Shown: piece after piece, positions 41,390-50,215 of the stretch | Layout of the letters: each line of letters begins with the position of its first letter | How positions within the stretch are numbered: position 1 is the stretch's first letter | Source of the DNA: Streptomyces himalayensis subsp. himalayensis | GTDB taxonomy: Bacteria; Actinomycetota; Actinomycetes; Streptomycetales; Streptomycetaceae | Direction: 5' to 3' | DNA: 64,000 nucleotides | Assembly: GCF_013778455.1 (NCBI RefSeq) | Contig: NZ_JACEHE010000012.1 | Location: forward strand, 186,001 to 250,000 | The notes under the pieces: model-generated | The model's database searches: none | What the model was told of the DNA's origin: nothing | Seen by the model: only the letters and a program-made list of their open reading frames with translations | Program-made: the position numbers and the translations under genes

Positions 41390-42643
41390 TCAGTTCGGTG
41401 TGGGTACCAGGCGGTGCGGGCCCTTGTGGGGGTTCGCCTGGAGGCGGTCGTGGAGGGTTGTGTCTGCCTTTGTGAGGAGGCCCGGGCCCATGCGTGGGGG
41501 TACGCCCGTCACCGAGTTGCCTGGGGCCTGTGGGGGCTCGTAGTGCGTCGGTGCGCTCCACGCGGACAGGGCCGTCGCGGCCGCGAGCAATACCGTGGTC
41601 GCTACCACCGCTCTCGTCCACAGGCGGGCCCGTCGCTCGCTGTCGGCGCGCACCTCGGCCGCCTTCGGCGTCTGCAGTTTCTCCGCGTCGGCCAGTTCGG
41701 CAAGGCGCCGGTGCAGGTCGTCGGGAGAGTCGAGATGGGGCAGCTGCGCGGTGATCGCCTCGCGGGCGTGCAGCAGCCGGCTCGCCGTCGCCGGGGTGCT
41801 CGCCTCCGTCTCGGCGGCGATCTCGGGCAGGTCGAGTCCGAGGCCGTCGTAGAGCAGCAGCGTGCGGCGGTACGGCGGCGGCAGGTCCAGGAGCGCGGCG
41901 AGCAGTTTGCGGTCGTCGGGGTCCGCGGGGGGTTCTTCGGGCTGACGGTGCGACCGGCGCAGCCGATGCCACGGCGACATGGCGTACTCGTGTGCCGCCG
42001 CCCGCACCCATCCCGTCGGATCACGGTCGACGGCGACCTCCGGCCAGCGTTGCCACGCCTGTTGGAAGGCCCGCCCGACGGACTCCCGCGCGAGCTCACG
42101 CCGACCGGTGAGCAGGTATGTCTGGCGTACGAGGGAGGGGGCACCGCACGCGTACAGGGCGTCGAAGGCGTCGGCGGGCGTCAGCCGGTCGTCGTCCGGC
42201 GCGGCCGCGTCGGCCGGGTGGGCCGGGGCGGTGGCCCGGCCGGCGGGGTGGGCAGGGGCCGCCGGAACCGCCGGGTCCGACGAGTCTTCCGGGTCCAACG
42301 AGTCTTCCGGGGCGGGCGAGGGGATGCGGCTCGGCTCGGGCTGCGGGTCCCGCCCGTACTCGAGTACGCGGGTGTCGTGGGCTCGGCTCCGGCGGGCACT
42401 CTGTGCTGTGGAGACCGCCGGGGTTGACGGGTTTGATGCTTTGCTGTGCTTGCGGCCGGCCGCAAGTGCCATCAGCGCGGACGGCAGCCTGGTCGCGTCC
42501 CTGACCTCGCGCTTCGGTCGCCGCATTGCCCGTGCGAGCATGCCCAGTTGCTCGACGACCTGCTTCTGGGTCAGCGACTTCGCCTTCCGGGGTCTACGCC
42601 GCTCCGCCGGGGACGGAAGCGGGGTGTCAGGGTTCTCGCTCAT
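41390..42643 (-). CDS. Sigma-70-like (ECF-type) protein with C-terminal membrane segment
   Basis: A 417-residue protein; ATG at 42643 has GGAGGGG 8 bases upstream. After a basic N-terminus and a Pro/Ala/Asp-rich linker (about 80-155), residues 160-230 resemble sigma region 2 (DAFDALYACGAPSLVRQTYL ... GRAFQQAWQRWPEVA). Residues 250-305 resemble region 4 (LLAALLDLPPPYRRTLLLYD, then IAAETEASTPATASRLLHAR). Residues 340-360 are a transmembrane segment (AVVATTVLLAAATALSAW) followed by a short outside tail. The tethering of a sigma-like factor to the membrane is unusual; it may need proteolysis, or may be a non-sigma regulator. No anti-sigma gene is adjacent. Confidence 0.82.
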   Translation of the reverse strand: MSENPDTPLPSPAERRRPRKAKSLTQKQVVEQLGMLARAMRRPKREVRDATRLPSALMALAAGRKHSKASNPSTPAVSTAQSARRSRAHDTRVLEYGRDPQPEPSRIPSPAPEDSLDPEDSSDPAVPAAPAHPAGRATAPAHPADAAAPDDDRLTPADAFDALYACGAPSLVRQTYLLTGRRELARESVGRAFQQAWQRWPEVAVDRDPTGWVRAAAHEYAMSPWHRLRRSHRQPEEPPADPDDRKLLAALLDLPPPYRRTLLLYDGLGLDLPEIAAETEASTPATASRLLHAREAITAQLPHLDSPDDLHRRLAELADAEKLQTPKAAEVRADSERRARLWTRAVVATTVLLAAATALSAWSAPTHYEPPQAPGNSVTGVPPRMGPGLLTKADTTLHDRLQANPHKGPHRLVPTPN

Positions 42644-42749
42644 CGGGCACACCCCTCCGTCCGAAAAAGTGCATAAACGTATCTTCGGCGACACATCCGG
42701 TATTCGCCTGTTACGCAGAGAAGGTGCGTGTCATTGGCACGATGGCCCC

Positions 42750-44702
42750 GTGCCCCGTGTGACCGATCGCAGCCCGTCGCCGTCCCGGCCGCCGTCCTCG
42801 TCCTCGTCCTCGTCCTCGTCTCATTCCTCGCCGTCGCGGTCCTTGCCTGCGCACGCCGTGCTCTCCCGTGTGCTCGGGCGCCTTCCCGCCGGGCTGGGCG
42901 CGGCTCTCCTGGGCGGCGCTGTGGCGGCAGGGCTCGGCCTGGGCTCGCTCGCCGTGCTCGTCACGCTGTTTTGGATCAGCTCGCCGTATCCGGACAGCGG
43001 GCCCGGTGGGGCCCTGCATGTCGCCGCCGCGCTGTGGCTTCTCGCGCACGGCGTGGACCTGGTCAGAACCGACACGCTCTCCGGGGTACCGGCGCCCGTG
43101 GGCGTCACGCCACTGCTGTTGCTCGTACTGCCTGCGTGGCTGGTGCACCGGGCTGCGCGGGATGCGGCGGAAGGGCCGCCGGTGCCGCCGGTGCTGTCGG
43201 TGCCTCCCAAGGGCGGATACGGCGGGGTGTCCGTGCGGCCGGTGAGGGCGGGGGTCGCATGGTGGGGTGTCGTTGCCGGGTATCTGCTGGTCGCCGCGGC
43301 CGCCGCGGTGTACGCGGCGGGTGGTGAACTGCGTCCCTCCTGGCTCGGTGCCGCCCTCCGCCTTCCCCTGCTGGTCGCGGTGGCGAGCGGGGTCGGGGTC
43401 TGGACGGCCTTTGGGCGCCCTCGGAGGCCTCTGCGGGCCGCTGTCTGCAGAGCGCTGTGCTCGCTGGGTCTGCCGCCCGAGGCTGTACGGCGGGTCGTCG
43501 ACGGGGCTCTCCCCGATGCCGGCGGGGCGGGGGCCGGTGGTGCAGGTGCAGTCGGCGGACGTGGCGGACCTGCCCCAGCGGCAGCGGCCCCCGGGTCACG
43601 GGTCGCTGTCGCCAGGCGGGCCGCGGTCGCCGGGACTGTGGTGCTTGTCGGTGGTGGTGGGCTGGTCGTCGCCCTGTCGCTGGGCTGGCACGCGGGCGCG
43701 ACCAAGGACTCGTTCCTGCAGATCACGGACGTGTGGTCCGGCCGATTCGCGGTGCTGCTGCTGGTGGTCGCGTTGTTGCCGAACGCGGCCGTATGGGGGG
43801 CGGCGTACGGGCTGGGGCCGGGGTTCGTTCTCGGCGCCGGGAACGTTGTGGCACCACTTTCTTTGGGGTCGATGGGCTCGGCGGACGCTGTGGGTTCGGT
43901 GGGGTCAGCGGGCTCGCCGGGCTCGGGGAGCTCTTCGGGGTCGTGGACGTTGCTACCGCCGTTTCCGCTGCTGGCCGCGCTGCTGCAGGATTCGCCGGGG
44001 GGAACGGCCGGGGAGGCGGGGGGCGCGGAGAGCCTGCTGACCTGGGGGGTCGTACTCGTCCCGGTCGCTGCGGGGGTGACGGTCGCCTGGTTCACGGTCG
44101 GGGTGGCTGCGCCTGCCGACGGCGGACAGCGGGACGCGTGGCCGCCCGGGCGGACCGTACTGACCGTCATGGGGGCTTCGGTGCTGTGCGGGGTGGCCAT
44201 GGCGGGGCTCGCCGCTCTGGCCGGAGGGCCGATGGGGGTGGATGTCCTGAGCCGGTTCGGGCCTGTGTGGTGGCAGGTCGGGGCGGCGGGGGTGGCGTGG
44301 ACTGCCGGAGTGGGGGTGCCGGTGGCGGTGGGACTGCGGGCCTGGCGTACACGCAGGCGAACGCCGAGGACGGCTTCGGTGGGGAGCCGGTGGGGGCGGG
44401 TTTGGCGAGCGCCGTGGGGGTGGGTGGCGCGGCTTGGGAAGCTGCGCGTTCAGGTGCCGCGGGTGTCGGTGCCGCGGGTGTCGCTGCCCCGATGGGGCAG
44501 GTTGTCGCGGCGGGGTCCTGCGGCGGAGTCCGCGGGTGCCACGGACGATACGGAGTTCGAGCCGTACGACTTTCTGCCGGTGGAGCAGGGGGTACCGGCC
44601 TGGTACGACGATGCCGCGCGAGAGGCACGGTGGGCGGCGCTCAGAGAACGGGACGTCTCGGGGGAACCGCCGTCGCCCCCTTCGGGCGGGATTCCTTCCT
44701 AG
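42750..44702 (+). CDS. Large integral membrane protein (DUF6350-like)
   Basis: About 650 residues with roughly ten hydrophobic segments. It starts at GTG 42750 or 42759; no ribosome site is clear. A Ser/Pro-rich N-terminus (a run of Ser) precedes the first segment (LGAALLGGAVAAGLGLGSLA). FWISSPYPDSGPGGALHVA and GLGWHAGATKDSFLQ-like loops (SLGWHAGATKDSFLQITDVW) are distinctive and recall the DUF6350 family of actinomycete membrane proteins, recognised from memory. The C-terminus is cytoplasmic and ends DFLPVEQGVPAWYDDAAREA plus a short tail. Its TAG stop is the site of an IS630 insertion; removal of the element would also leave TAG. It is the neighbour of purN in this region, with unknown function. 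Confidence 0.8.
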   Translation: MPRVTDRSPSPSRPPSSSSSSSSSHSSPSRSLPAHAVLSRVLGRLPAGLGAALLGGAVAAGLGLGSLAVLVTLFWISSPYPDSGPGGALHVAAALWLLAHGVDLVRTDTLSGVPAPVGVTPLLLLVLPAWLVHRAARDAAEGPPVPPVLSVPPKGGYGGVSVRPVRAGVAWWGVVAGYLLVAAAAAVYAAGGELRPSWLGAALRLPLLVAVASGVGVWTAFGRPRRPLRAAVCRALCSLGLPPEAVRRVVDGALPDAGGAGAGGAGAVGGRGGPAPAAAAPGSRVAVARRAAVAGTVVLVGGGGLVVALSLGWHAGATKDSFLQITDVWSGRFAVLLLVVALLPNAAVWGAAYGLGPGFVLGAGNVVAPLSLGSMGSADAVGSVGSAGSPGSGSSSGSWTLLPPFPLLAALLQDSPGGTAGEAGGAESLLTWGVVLVPVAAGVTVAWFTVGVAAPADGGQRDAWPPGRTVLTVMGASVLCGVAMAGLAALAGGPMGVDVLSRFGPVWWQVGAAGVAWTAGVGVPVAVGLRAWRTRRRTPRTASVGSRWGRVWRAPWGWVARLGKLRVQVPRVSVPRVSLPRWGRLSRRGPAAESAGATDDTEFEPYDFLPVEQGVPAWYDDAAREARWAALRERDVSGEPPSPPSGGIPS

Positions 44703-45820
44703 TGTCCTGCGCCAGAGATCCGTCGGCAGAAGCGGGCAAGGGAGTCGAGGATTTCTTCGGCTGTCTTGGTCCAGATGAACGGCTTGGGGTCTTCGTTCCA
44801 GTTCTTGACCCAATGGCCAATGTCGGCTTCCAGAGCCTGGACGTTCTTGTGTGCGCCACGGCGGATCATCTGGTCGGCCAGGAACCCGAACCACCGCTCA
44901 ACCTGGTTGATCCAGGAGGAGCCGGTCGGCGTGAAGTGCATGTGAAACCGGGGGTGTTTGGCCAACCACGTCCTGATCGCGGGAGTCTTGTGGGTGCCGT
45001 AGTTGTCACAGATCAAGTGGATCTGCAGATGCGCCGGAACCTCCTTGTTGATCCGGATCAGGAACTTCTTGAACTCGGCCGCCCGATGCCGGCGATGCAG
45101 GGAACTGATGACCTCGCCGGTGGCGACGTCGAACGCGGCGAACAAGGTGGTCAGGCCGTTGCGCACGTAGTCATGGGTACGCCGCTCGGGCATGCCCGGC
45201 ATTATCGGCAGCACCGGCTGGGACCGGTCCAGCGCCTGGATCTGCGACTTCTCGTCCACCGACAGCACCACCGCACCCTCGGGCGGGTTGAAGTACAGGC
45301 CGATGACGTCGTAGACCTTCTCCACGAACAACGGGTCTGTCGACAGCTTGAACGTGTCCGTCAGGTGCGGCTTGAGCTGGAACTTCCTCCAGATCCGGCC
45401 GACTGTCGACTTCGACAGACCACTGTGTTCGGCCATCGACTTACGCGACCAGTGGGTGGCGTTCTTCGGGAGTTCCTCCAGCGTGGTGACCACGACCGCC
45501 TCCACTCGATCGACGCTGATGGTGGGCGGCCGGCCCGGCCGAGGCTCGTCCGCCAGGCCGTCCAGCCGCTCAGCGAGAAACCGCCGCCGCCACTTGCGGA
45601 CCGTGTCTGCGGAAATCCTCAGGTCGCGGGCCACCTCGACGATGGGTGGGACGTCAGGGCCCGCGCACGCCAGCACGATCCGCGCCCGTAACGCCAGCGC
45701 CTGGGCCGAGTTCGCCCGCCGGGTCCAGCGTTCCAGCACATCCCGCTCGTCATCGCCAAGCAGCAGCGGCTCCAGCTTCGGACCACGACGCGGCACCGGT
45801 ACCCCGGCAGAAGAACCCAT
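44699..45820 (-). CDS. IS630-family transposase
   Basis: A 373-residue DDE transposase. The N-terminal half has two helix-turn-helix regions (VARDLRISADTVRKWRRRFL and HSGLSKSTVGRIWRKFQL). The catalytic triad is Asp189 in LSVDEKSQIQ, Asp272 in LICDNYGTH and Glu308 in WINQVERWF, with the usual 35-residue gap of IS630. The frame is intact from ATG 45820. The stop codon TAG is completed outside the element, by the TA target duplication and the flanking base. It appears full length and potentially active. Confidence 0.94.
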   Translation of the reverse strand: MGSSAGVPVPRRGPKLEPLLLGDDERDVLERWTRRANSAQALALRARIVLACAGPDVPPIVEVARDLRISADTVRKWRRRFLAERLDGLADEPRPGRPPTISVDRVEAVVVTTLEELPKNATHWSRKSMAEHSGLSKSTVGRIWRKFQLKPHLTDTFKLSTDPLFVEKVYDVIGLYFNPPEGAVVLSVDEKSQIQALDRSQPVLPIMPGMPERRTHDYVRNGLTTLFAAFDVATGEVISSLHRRHRAAEFKKFLIRINKEVPAHLQIHLICDNYGTHKTPAIRTWLAKHPRFHMHFTPTGSSWINQVERWFGFLADQMIRRGAHKNVQALEADIGHWVKNWNEDPKPFIWTKTAEEILDSLARFCRRISGAGH

Positions 45821-45855
45821 ACAAGATCTAACGACGGACTACCGGCGCAGGACAC
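44702..45855 (-). mobile_element. IS630-family insertion sequence, 1154 bp
   Basis: The ends are inverted: GTGTCCTGCGCC is identical on both sides, and the imperfect repeat continues to CCGTCG (24 bases in all). TA lies at 44700-44701 and again at 45856-45857, the expected TA duplication of IS630/Tc1 elements. One transposase gene fills the element. It is inserted within the TAG stop codon of the upstream membrane-protein gene. Confidence 0.92.
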
Positions 45856-45873
45856 TAGCACCCTGTCGCTACC

Positions 45874-45895
45874 GTTGTGGGCAGTCGTTCCTCCC
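45874..45895. repeat. Second exact copy of the TGTGGGCAG repeat core
   Basis: Identical over 22 bases to 26714-26735. It lies 17 bases outside the IS630 element, in the original 3' flank of the membrane-protein gene. Confidence 0.6.
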
Positions 45896-45945
45896 GTGCG
45901 GCCCGTGAGCAGTCGTCGGGCTCTGGGGGCGCGGCGCCCCCAAGA

Positions 45946-46854
45946 TCAGCTCCGCGTCCCCAACAGCGGCCGGACCTCCTCCGGCAGCAGACGCTCGCAC
46001 GACTGCTTCGCCGAGTTCGTGAGCGCATCGCTCACGCATGTGTAGTAGTCCCGGTACACAAGCTGCGCGGCGAACGTCGCCGCCACCATGGCCAGCGCGA
46101 GCGCCCCCGTCACCAGACCGCTGACCGCCGCCGTGGTCTGCGGCTTCGCGCCACCGCCACCGCCACCGCCACCGGCGCCGGACGCAGGCGCCGGGGTCGA
46201 TGCCGGTGCCGGAGCCGTCGGGTCCGGCGTGCGCGGCTTGGCGCGCAGCGCGCTGATCCCCCAGTACAGCGCCAGCGCACCGAGCAGCAGCGCCACGTAC
46301 GGCCAGCTGAAGAGCGCGAAGAAGAAGGCCCACATGCCGGAGAGCAGCGCGTAGCGAGCGCGACGCTGTACGGGGTCCGTGGGGTCCCAGCGCAGACCGG
46401 GCGGGCCCTCGGGGCCGCCCTGCCCGCCGGGCCGCTCGCCGAAGCCGCCGGGGGAGCGGCCCGGCTGCTGGTCGCTCCACTGCCGGCCCCAAGGGGAACG
46501 GCTCCGTCCGGAGCCCTGGTCGGAGTCCTGCCCGTTGGCAGGGCGGCGGGGCTGCCACGGGCGGTCCGGCGTCCCCTCCGGCGGCGGCGCGAAGGGGTTG
46601 TCGTCCTGAGACGAGCCCTGAGGAGACGAGGACGAGCCCTGCGGGGACCCGGCGGAGTCCTGACCGCCGCTCCCCGACCCGTTCGCGTCGCCGCCCTCCG
46701 GCGTGGCCGGCGGCGGGGCGGGCCGGCGGTCCCGCAGCAGGGTCGAGCCGCGCTCCCGTCCCGGCGCGAGCCCGTACACAGAGGGCCCCTGCGTGAGCCC
46801 GTACGCGAAGGACAGCGGGAGGCGGAGGCTTCGGCCCGGCATCAGGTCCGGCAT
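45946..46854 (-). CDS. Membrane protein with disordered N-terminus
   Basis: A 302-residue protein; ATG at 46854 has AAGGGGAAG upstream, and a second ATG four codons on is possible. Residues 1-155 are Gly/Ser/Pro/Gln-rich with repeats such as SPQGSS and look disordered. Two hydrophobic stretches near 165-200 (MWAFFFALFSWPYVALLLGA) form one or two membrane passes. A Pro/Ala/Gly linker with a run of Gly follows, then another membrane segment (VTGALALAMVAATFAAQLV) and a tail with two Cys (CVSDALTNSAKQSCERLLP). It resembles DUF4190-type actinomycete proteins in layout; the function is unknown. It is divergent from purN. Confidence 0.75.
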   Translation of the reverse strand: MPDLMPGRSLRLPLSFAYGLTQGPSVYGLAPGRERGSTLLRDRRPAPPPATPEGGDANGSGSGGQDSAGSPQGSSSSPQGSSQDDNPFAPPPEGTPDRPWQPRRPANGQDSDQGSGRSRSPWGRQWSDQQPGRSPGGFGERPGGQGGPEGPPGLRWDPTDPVQRRARYALLSGMWAFFFALFSWPYVALLLGALALYWGISALRAKPRTPDPTAPAPASTPAPASGAGGGGGGGGAKPQTTAAVSGLVTGALALAMVAATFAAQLVYRDYYTCVSDALTNSAKQSCERLLPEEVRPLLGTRS

Positions 46855-47155
46855 CAGGTGTGCGTCTTCCCCTTGGTCGATCTGGCGTCGATCTGGCGTT
46901 GATCAGTTGGCAGTTCGTCGGTCCGGTGGCGGTTCTTCCGGGCGTCGTCCCCGGTCCCTCGGGCGTCTTGACGGCGTCTCGGGGACGGATCCTCCCCAGA
47001 CGCTACCTTCCGGCCACGCCCCCGTCCCCCGGGGGCCGCCCCATGTGCCGGTATCGTTGCTGACGGTCGGCCGCTTCGTAGAGTTCCCCGTATCGAGGGA
47101 CGCGAAGCTTTCGTACGACCGTACAAAGACAGCTCCCGTGAGAAAGGGCCCCGCC
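46855..47155. other. Divergent region upstream of purN
   Basis: It holds a possible promoter (47057-47084) and a GC-rich palindrome-like CCCCCGTCCCCCGGGGGCCG near 47023. No ORF is convincing. Confidence 0.5.
47057..47084 (+). promoter_or_regulatory. Candidate purN-purH promoter
   Basis: TTGCTG and TAGAGT are 16 bases apart, about 70 bases before the purN start. Confidence 0.4.
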
Positions 47156-47773
47156 GTGGCCGCCAAGCGCCTCGTCGTGCTGGTCTCCGGATCAGGTACG
47201 AATCTGCAGGCTCTGCTCGATGCCATCGCGGCGCAGGGACCCGAGGCCTATGGGGCCGAGATCGTCGCCGTCGGTGCCGACCGCGACTCCATCGCCGGGC
47301 TCGAACGCGCCGAACGCGCCGGTCTGCCGACGTTTGTGCGGAAGGTGAAGGACTACGAGAGCCGGGAGGCGTGGGACGCGGCGCTTACCGAGGCCGTCGC
47401 CGCCTACGAGCCGGATCTCGTCGTCTCGGCCGGATTCATGAAGATCGTCGGGAAGGAATTCCTGGCCCGGTTCGGCGGGCGGTTCGTGAACACCCACCCC
47501 GCGCTGCTGCCCAGTTTTCCCGGAGCCCACGGTGTGCGCGACGCCCTCGCGCACGGCGTCAAGGTCACCGGATGCACCGTCCACTTCGTCGACGACGGCG
47601 TCGACACCGGCCCGATCATCGCTCAGGGCGTGGTCGAGGTCCGGGACGAGGACGACGAGAGCGCTCTGCACGAGCGCATCAAGGAAGTCGAGCGAAGGCT
47701 GCTCGTCGAGGCCGTGGGGCGTCTGGCCCGCGACGGCTTTCGCATTGAGGGACGAAAGGTAGTTATCCCGTGA
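47156..47773 (+). CDS. purN: Phosphoribosylglycinamide formyltransferase
   Basis: A 205-residue enzyme transferring a formyl group from 10-formyl-THF to GAR in purine synthesis. It opens KRLVVLVSGSGTNLQALLDA; the catalytic triad is Asn112 and His114 in FVNTHPALLPSFPG and Asp150 in DDGVDTGPII. GTG at 47156 has AAAGGG 8 bases upstream. The stop overlaps the purH start in GTGA, so PurN and PurH are made together. FolD, about 3 kb away, helps supply the folate cofactor. Confidence 0.96.
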   Translation: MAAKRLVVLVSGSGTNLQALLDAIAAQGPEAYGAEIVAVGADRDSIAGLERAERAGLPTFVRKVKDYESREAWDAALTEAVAAYEPDLVVSAGFMKIVGKEFLARFGGRFVNTHPALLPSFPGAHGVRDALAHGVKVTGCTVHFVDDGVDTGPIIAQGVVEVRDEDDESALHERIKEVERRLLVEAVGRLARDGFRIEGRKVVIP

Positions 47774-49374
47774 CCGCCGAAGGTACGCAGGTGACTCAGG
47801 ACACGAAGCGGGCCATCCGCCGGGCGCTGGTCAGCGTCTACGACAAGACCGGACTCGAGGAGCTCGCGCGCGGGCTGCACGAGGCGGGCGTCGAGCTGGT
47901 GTCCACCGGCTCCACCGCCGCGAAGATCGCCGCCGCTGGCGTGCCGGTCACCAAGGTCGAGGACCTCACCGGCTTCCCCGAGTGCCTCGACGGCCGCGTC
48001 AAGACGCTGCACCCGCGCGTGCACGCCGGGATCCTCGCCGACCTGCGGCTCGAGGACCACCAGCGGCAGCTCGCCGAGCTGGGCGTGGAGCCGTTCCAGC
48101 TGGTGATCGTCAACCTCTACCCGTTCCGCGAGACCGTCGCGTCCGGCGCCTCGCCGGACGAGTGCGTCGAGCAGATCGACATCGGCGGCCCGTCGATGGT
48201 CCGCGCCGCCGCCAAGAACCACCCGTCCGTGGCTGTGGTCACCAGTCCCGAGCGGTACGGCGACGTGCTCGCCGCCGTCCGCGGCGGCGGCTTCGACCTG
48301 GGCGCCCGCAAGCGGCTCGCTGCCGAAGCGTTCCAGCACACCGCCTCGTACGACGTCGCGGTCGCCTCCTGGTTCGCGAGCGAGTACGCCCCGGTCGACG
48401 CTGCGGCTGACAGCGGCTCCGCCGCGGGCAGCTTCCCCGACTTCATCGGTGCCACCTTCGAGCGCAAGAACACCCTGCGCTACGGCGAGAACCCGCACCA
48501 GGACGCCGCCCTCTACGTGGACGGCACGGGCGGCCTTGCCGAGGCCGAGCAGCTGCACGGCAAGGAGATGTCGTACAACAACTACACGGACACCGAGGCC
48601 GCGCGCCGGGCGGCGTACGACCACCCGGAGCCCTGCGTCGCGATCATCAAGCACGCCAACCCGTGCGGCATCGCGATCGGCGCGGACGTCGGCGAGGCCC
48701 ACCGCAAGGCGCACGCATGCGACCCGCTGTCCGCCTTCGGCGGCGTCATCGCCGTCAACCGGCCGGTGACCGTGGAGATGGCCGAGCAGGTCGCCGAGAT
48801 CTTCACCGAGGTCATCGTGGCGCCCTACTACGAGGCCGGGGCGGTCGAGATCCTCGCCCGCAAGAAGAACATCCGTGTACTGCGCTGCCCCGACGCCCCG
48901 TCCGCCCCGGTCGAGGTCAAGCCCATCGACGGCGGCGCGCTGCTCCAGGTCACCGACCGGCTCCAGGCCGACGGCGACGACCCGGCCACCTGGACCCTCG
49001 CCACCGGCGAGCCGCTGTCCGAGGACGAACTCGCCGAACTCGCCTTCGCCTGGCGGGCCTGCCGTGCCGTCAAGTCCAACGCGATCCTGCTCGCCAAGGA
49101 CGGCGCCTCTGTCGGCGTCGGCATGGGCCAGGTCAACCGCGTCGACTCCGCGAAGCTCGCCGTCGAGCGGGCCGGCGCCGAGCGCGCCCAGGGCTCGTAC
49201 GCCGCGTCGGACGCGTTCTTCCCGTTCCCCGACGGCCTCGAGATCCTCACCGAGGCGGGCGTCAAGGCCGTTGTCCAGCCCGGCGGTTCGGTCCGCGACG
49301 AGCAGGTCGTCGAGGCCGCGCAGAAGGCGGGCGTGACGATGTACTTCACGGGTACGCGGCACTTCTTCCACTGA
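47770..49374 (+). CDS. purH: Bifunctional AICAR transformylase/IMP cyclohydrolase
   Basis: A 534-residue bifunctional enzyme making the last two steps to IMP. The N-terminal cyclohydrolase domain reads RRALVSVYDKTGLEELARGL, with CLDGRVKTLHPRVHAGILAD. The transformylase domain has LRYGENPHQDAALY, the catalytic KHANPCG (Lys-His) and FFPFPDGLEILTEAGVKAVV, and ends with VTMYFTGTRHFFH. GTG 47770 is taken as the start; a second GTG 7 codons later, with GAAGG upstream, is an alternative. Confidence 0.97.
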   Translation: MTAEGTQVTQDTKRAIRRALVSVYDKTGLEELARGLHEAGVELVSTGSTAAKIAAAGVPVTKVEDLTGFPECLDGRVKTLHPRVHAGILADLRLEDHQRQLAELGVEPFQLVIVNLYPFRETVASGASPDECVEQIDIGGPSMVRAAAKNHPSVAVVTSPERYGDVLAAVRGGGFDLGARKRLAAEAFQHTASYDVAVASWFASEYAPVDAAADSGSAAGSFPDFIGATFERKNTLRYGENPHQDAALYVDGTGGLAEAEQLHGKEMSYNNYTDTEAARRAAYDHPEPCVAIIKHANPCGIAIGADVGEAHRKAHACDPLSAFGGVIAVNRPVTVEMAEQVAEIFTEVIVAPYYEAGAVEILARKKNIRVLRCPDAPSAPVEVKPIDGGALLQVTDRLQADGDDPATWTLATGEPLSEDELAELAFAWRACRAVKSNAILLAKDGASVGVGMGQVNRVDSAKLAVERAGAERAQGSYAASDAFFPFPDGLEILTEAGVKAVVQPGGSVRDEQVVEAAQKAGVTMYFTGTRHFFH

Positions 49375-49406
49375 TCGCCGGTTGCCGGCAAGTGACCGGC
49401 CCGCAC

Positions 49407-49456
49407 AGCGGGGCGGCCCCCGTCCCTCCCTCGCGGAGGCCGGAGGCCGCCCCGCT
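49407..49456 (+). terminator. Hairpin after purH
   Basis: AGCGGGGCGGCC and GGCCGCCCCGCT pair perfectly over 12 positions around a loop of about 26 bases. Confidence 0.6.
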
Positions 49457-49527
49457 GCGTTCACCTGGGGAAGCAGGCGGCCGGGCCCGGGATCGCCGGG
49501 ACCATGGAGCCGGCGCAGAGAGACGCC

Positions 49528-49568
49528 AAGGGCCGCGCCTCCCTTGCGACGGGGAGGCGCGGCCCTTT
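49528..49568. terminator. Bidirectional terminator, purH versus RDD gene
   Basis: AAGGGCCGCGCCTCCC and GGGAGGCGCGGCCCTT form a near-perfect long stem with TTTGG on one side and AA-rich sequence on the other, placed between convergent genes. Confidence 0.8.
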
Positions 49569-49609
49569 GGGGAACAGCGTGCGGGTATCCCTGCGGTGAG
49601 CTTCGGGCG

Positions 49610-50215
49610 TCAGCCCTTGACGACCACCGAGCCGCACACCTTGTCCGCGAAGGTCTGCTTCTTGGCGTCCCACAGCGGCCACAGCCAGCCGAGGTAGCAG
49701 GCGATGCTGTCGAGGAAGTGGGCGAGACGGCGCACGAACGCCATGCCGACGCCGAGCGGGCGGCCGTCGCTCTCGCGCAGCAGCCGGATGCCGAGGGCCT
49801 TCTTGCCGATGGTCTGGCCGGTCTTGCCCTCCTGGATCAGCTGCCAGATCGCGACGGCGAGTATCGCCACGCCGCCGATCAGGGAGAGGATCGTGGCTGC
49901 GTTCTCGCCGGCGGCGGCACCGATGAGGACGATGGCGTAGGGCACGAGGAAGACCAGGCCGTCCACGAGGGTCGCCAGGAAGCGCAGACCCCAGTGCGCG
50001 TACGGCGGCGTACCCCCGTACGCCTGCTGCTGCCCGTATCCGGGGTACGCCTGGGCCGGCTGCTGCGGGTAGCCGTAGCCCTGCTGGGGCGGGACGCCCT
50101 GCGGGGCCTGCGGGTAGCCGCCGGGCTGGGGCTGCTGCTGGGGGTAGCCGTAGCCCGGCTGGGCCGGCTGCTGGGGCGGGGTCCCGTAAGGGTTGTTCGG
50201 GTCGCCGAAACTCAT
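49610..50215 (-). CDS. RDD-family membrane protein
   Basis: A 201-residue protein; ATG at 50215 follows GGAGG. Residues 1-75 are a Pro/Gln/Tyr/Gly-rich tail with PQQQPQPGGYPQ-type repeats, probably disordered. The RDD domain begins HWGLRFLATLVDGLVFLVPY (the Arg and Asp that name the family), continues with two hydrophobic segments, EGKTGQTIGKKALGIRLL, and ends with QTFADKVCGSVVV. RDD proteins may transport or assist transport of ions or polymers; some act in Na+ resistance. No partner is adjacent. Confidence 0.88.
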   Translation of the reverse strand: MSFGDPNNPYGTPPQQPAQPGYGYPQQQPQPGGYPQAPQGVPPQQGYGYPQQPAQAYPGYGQQQAYGGTPPYAHWGLRFLATLVDGLVFLVPYAIVLIGAAAGENAATILSLIGGVAILAVAIWQLIQEGKTGQTIGKKALGIRLLRESDGRPLGVGMAFVRRLAHFLDSIACYLGWLWPLWDAKKQTFADKVCGSVVVKG

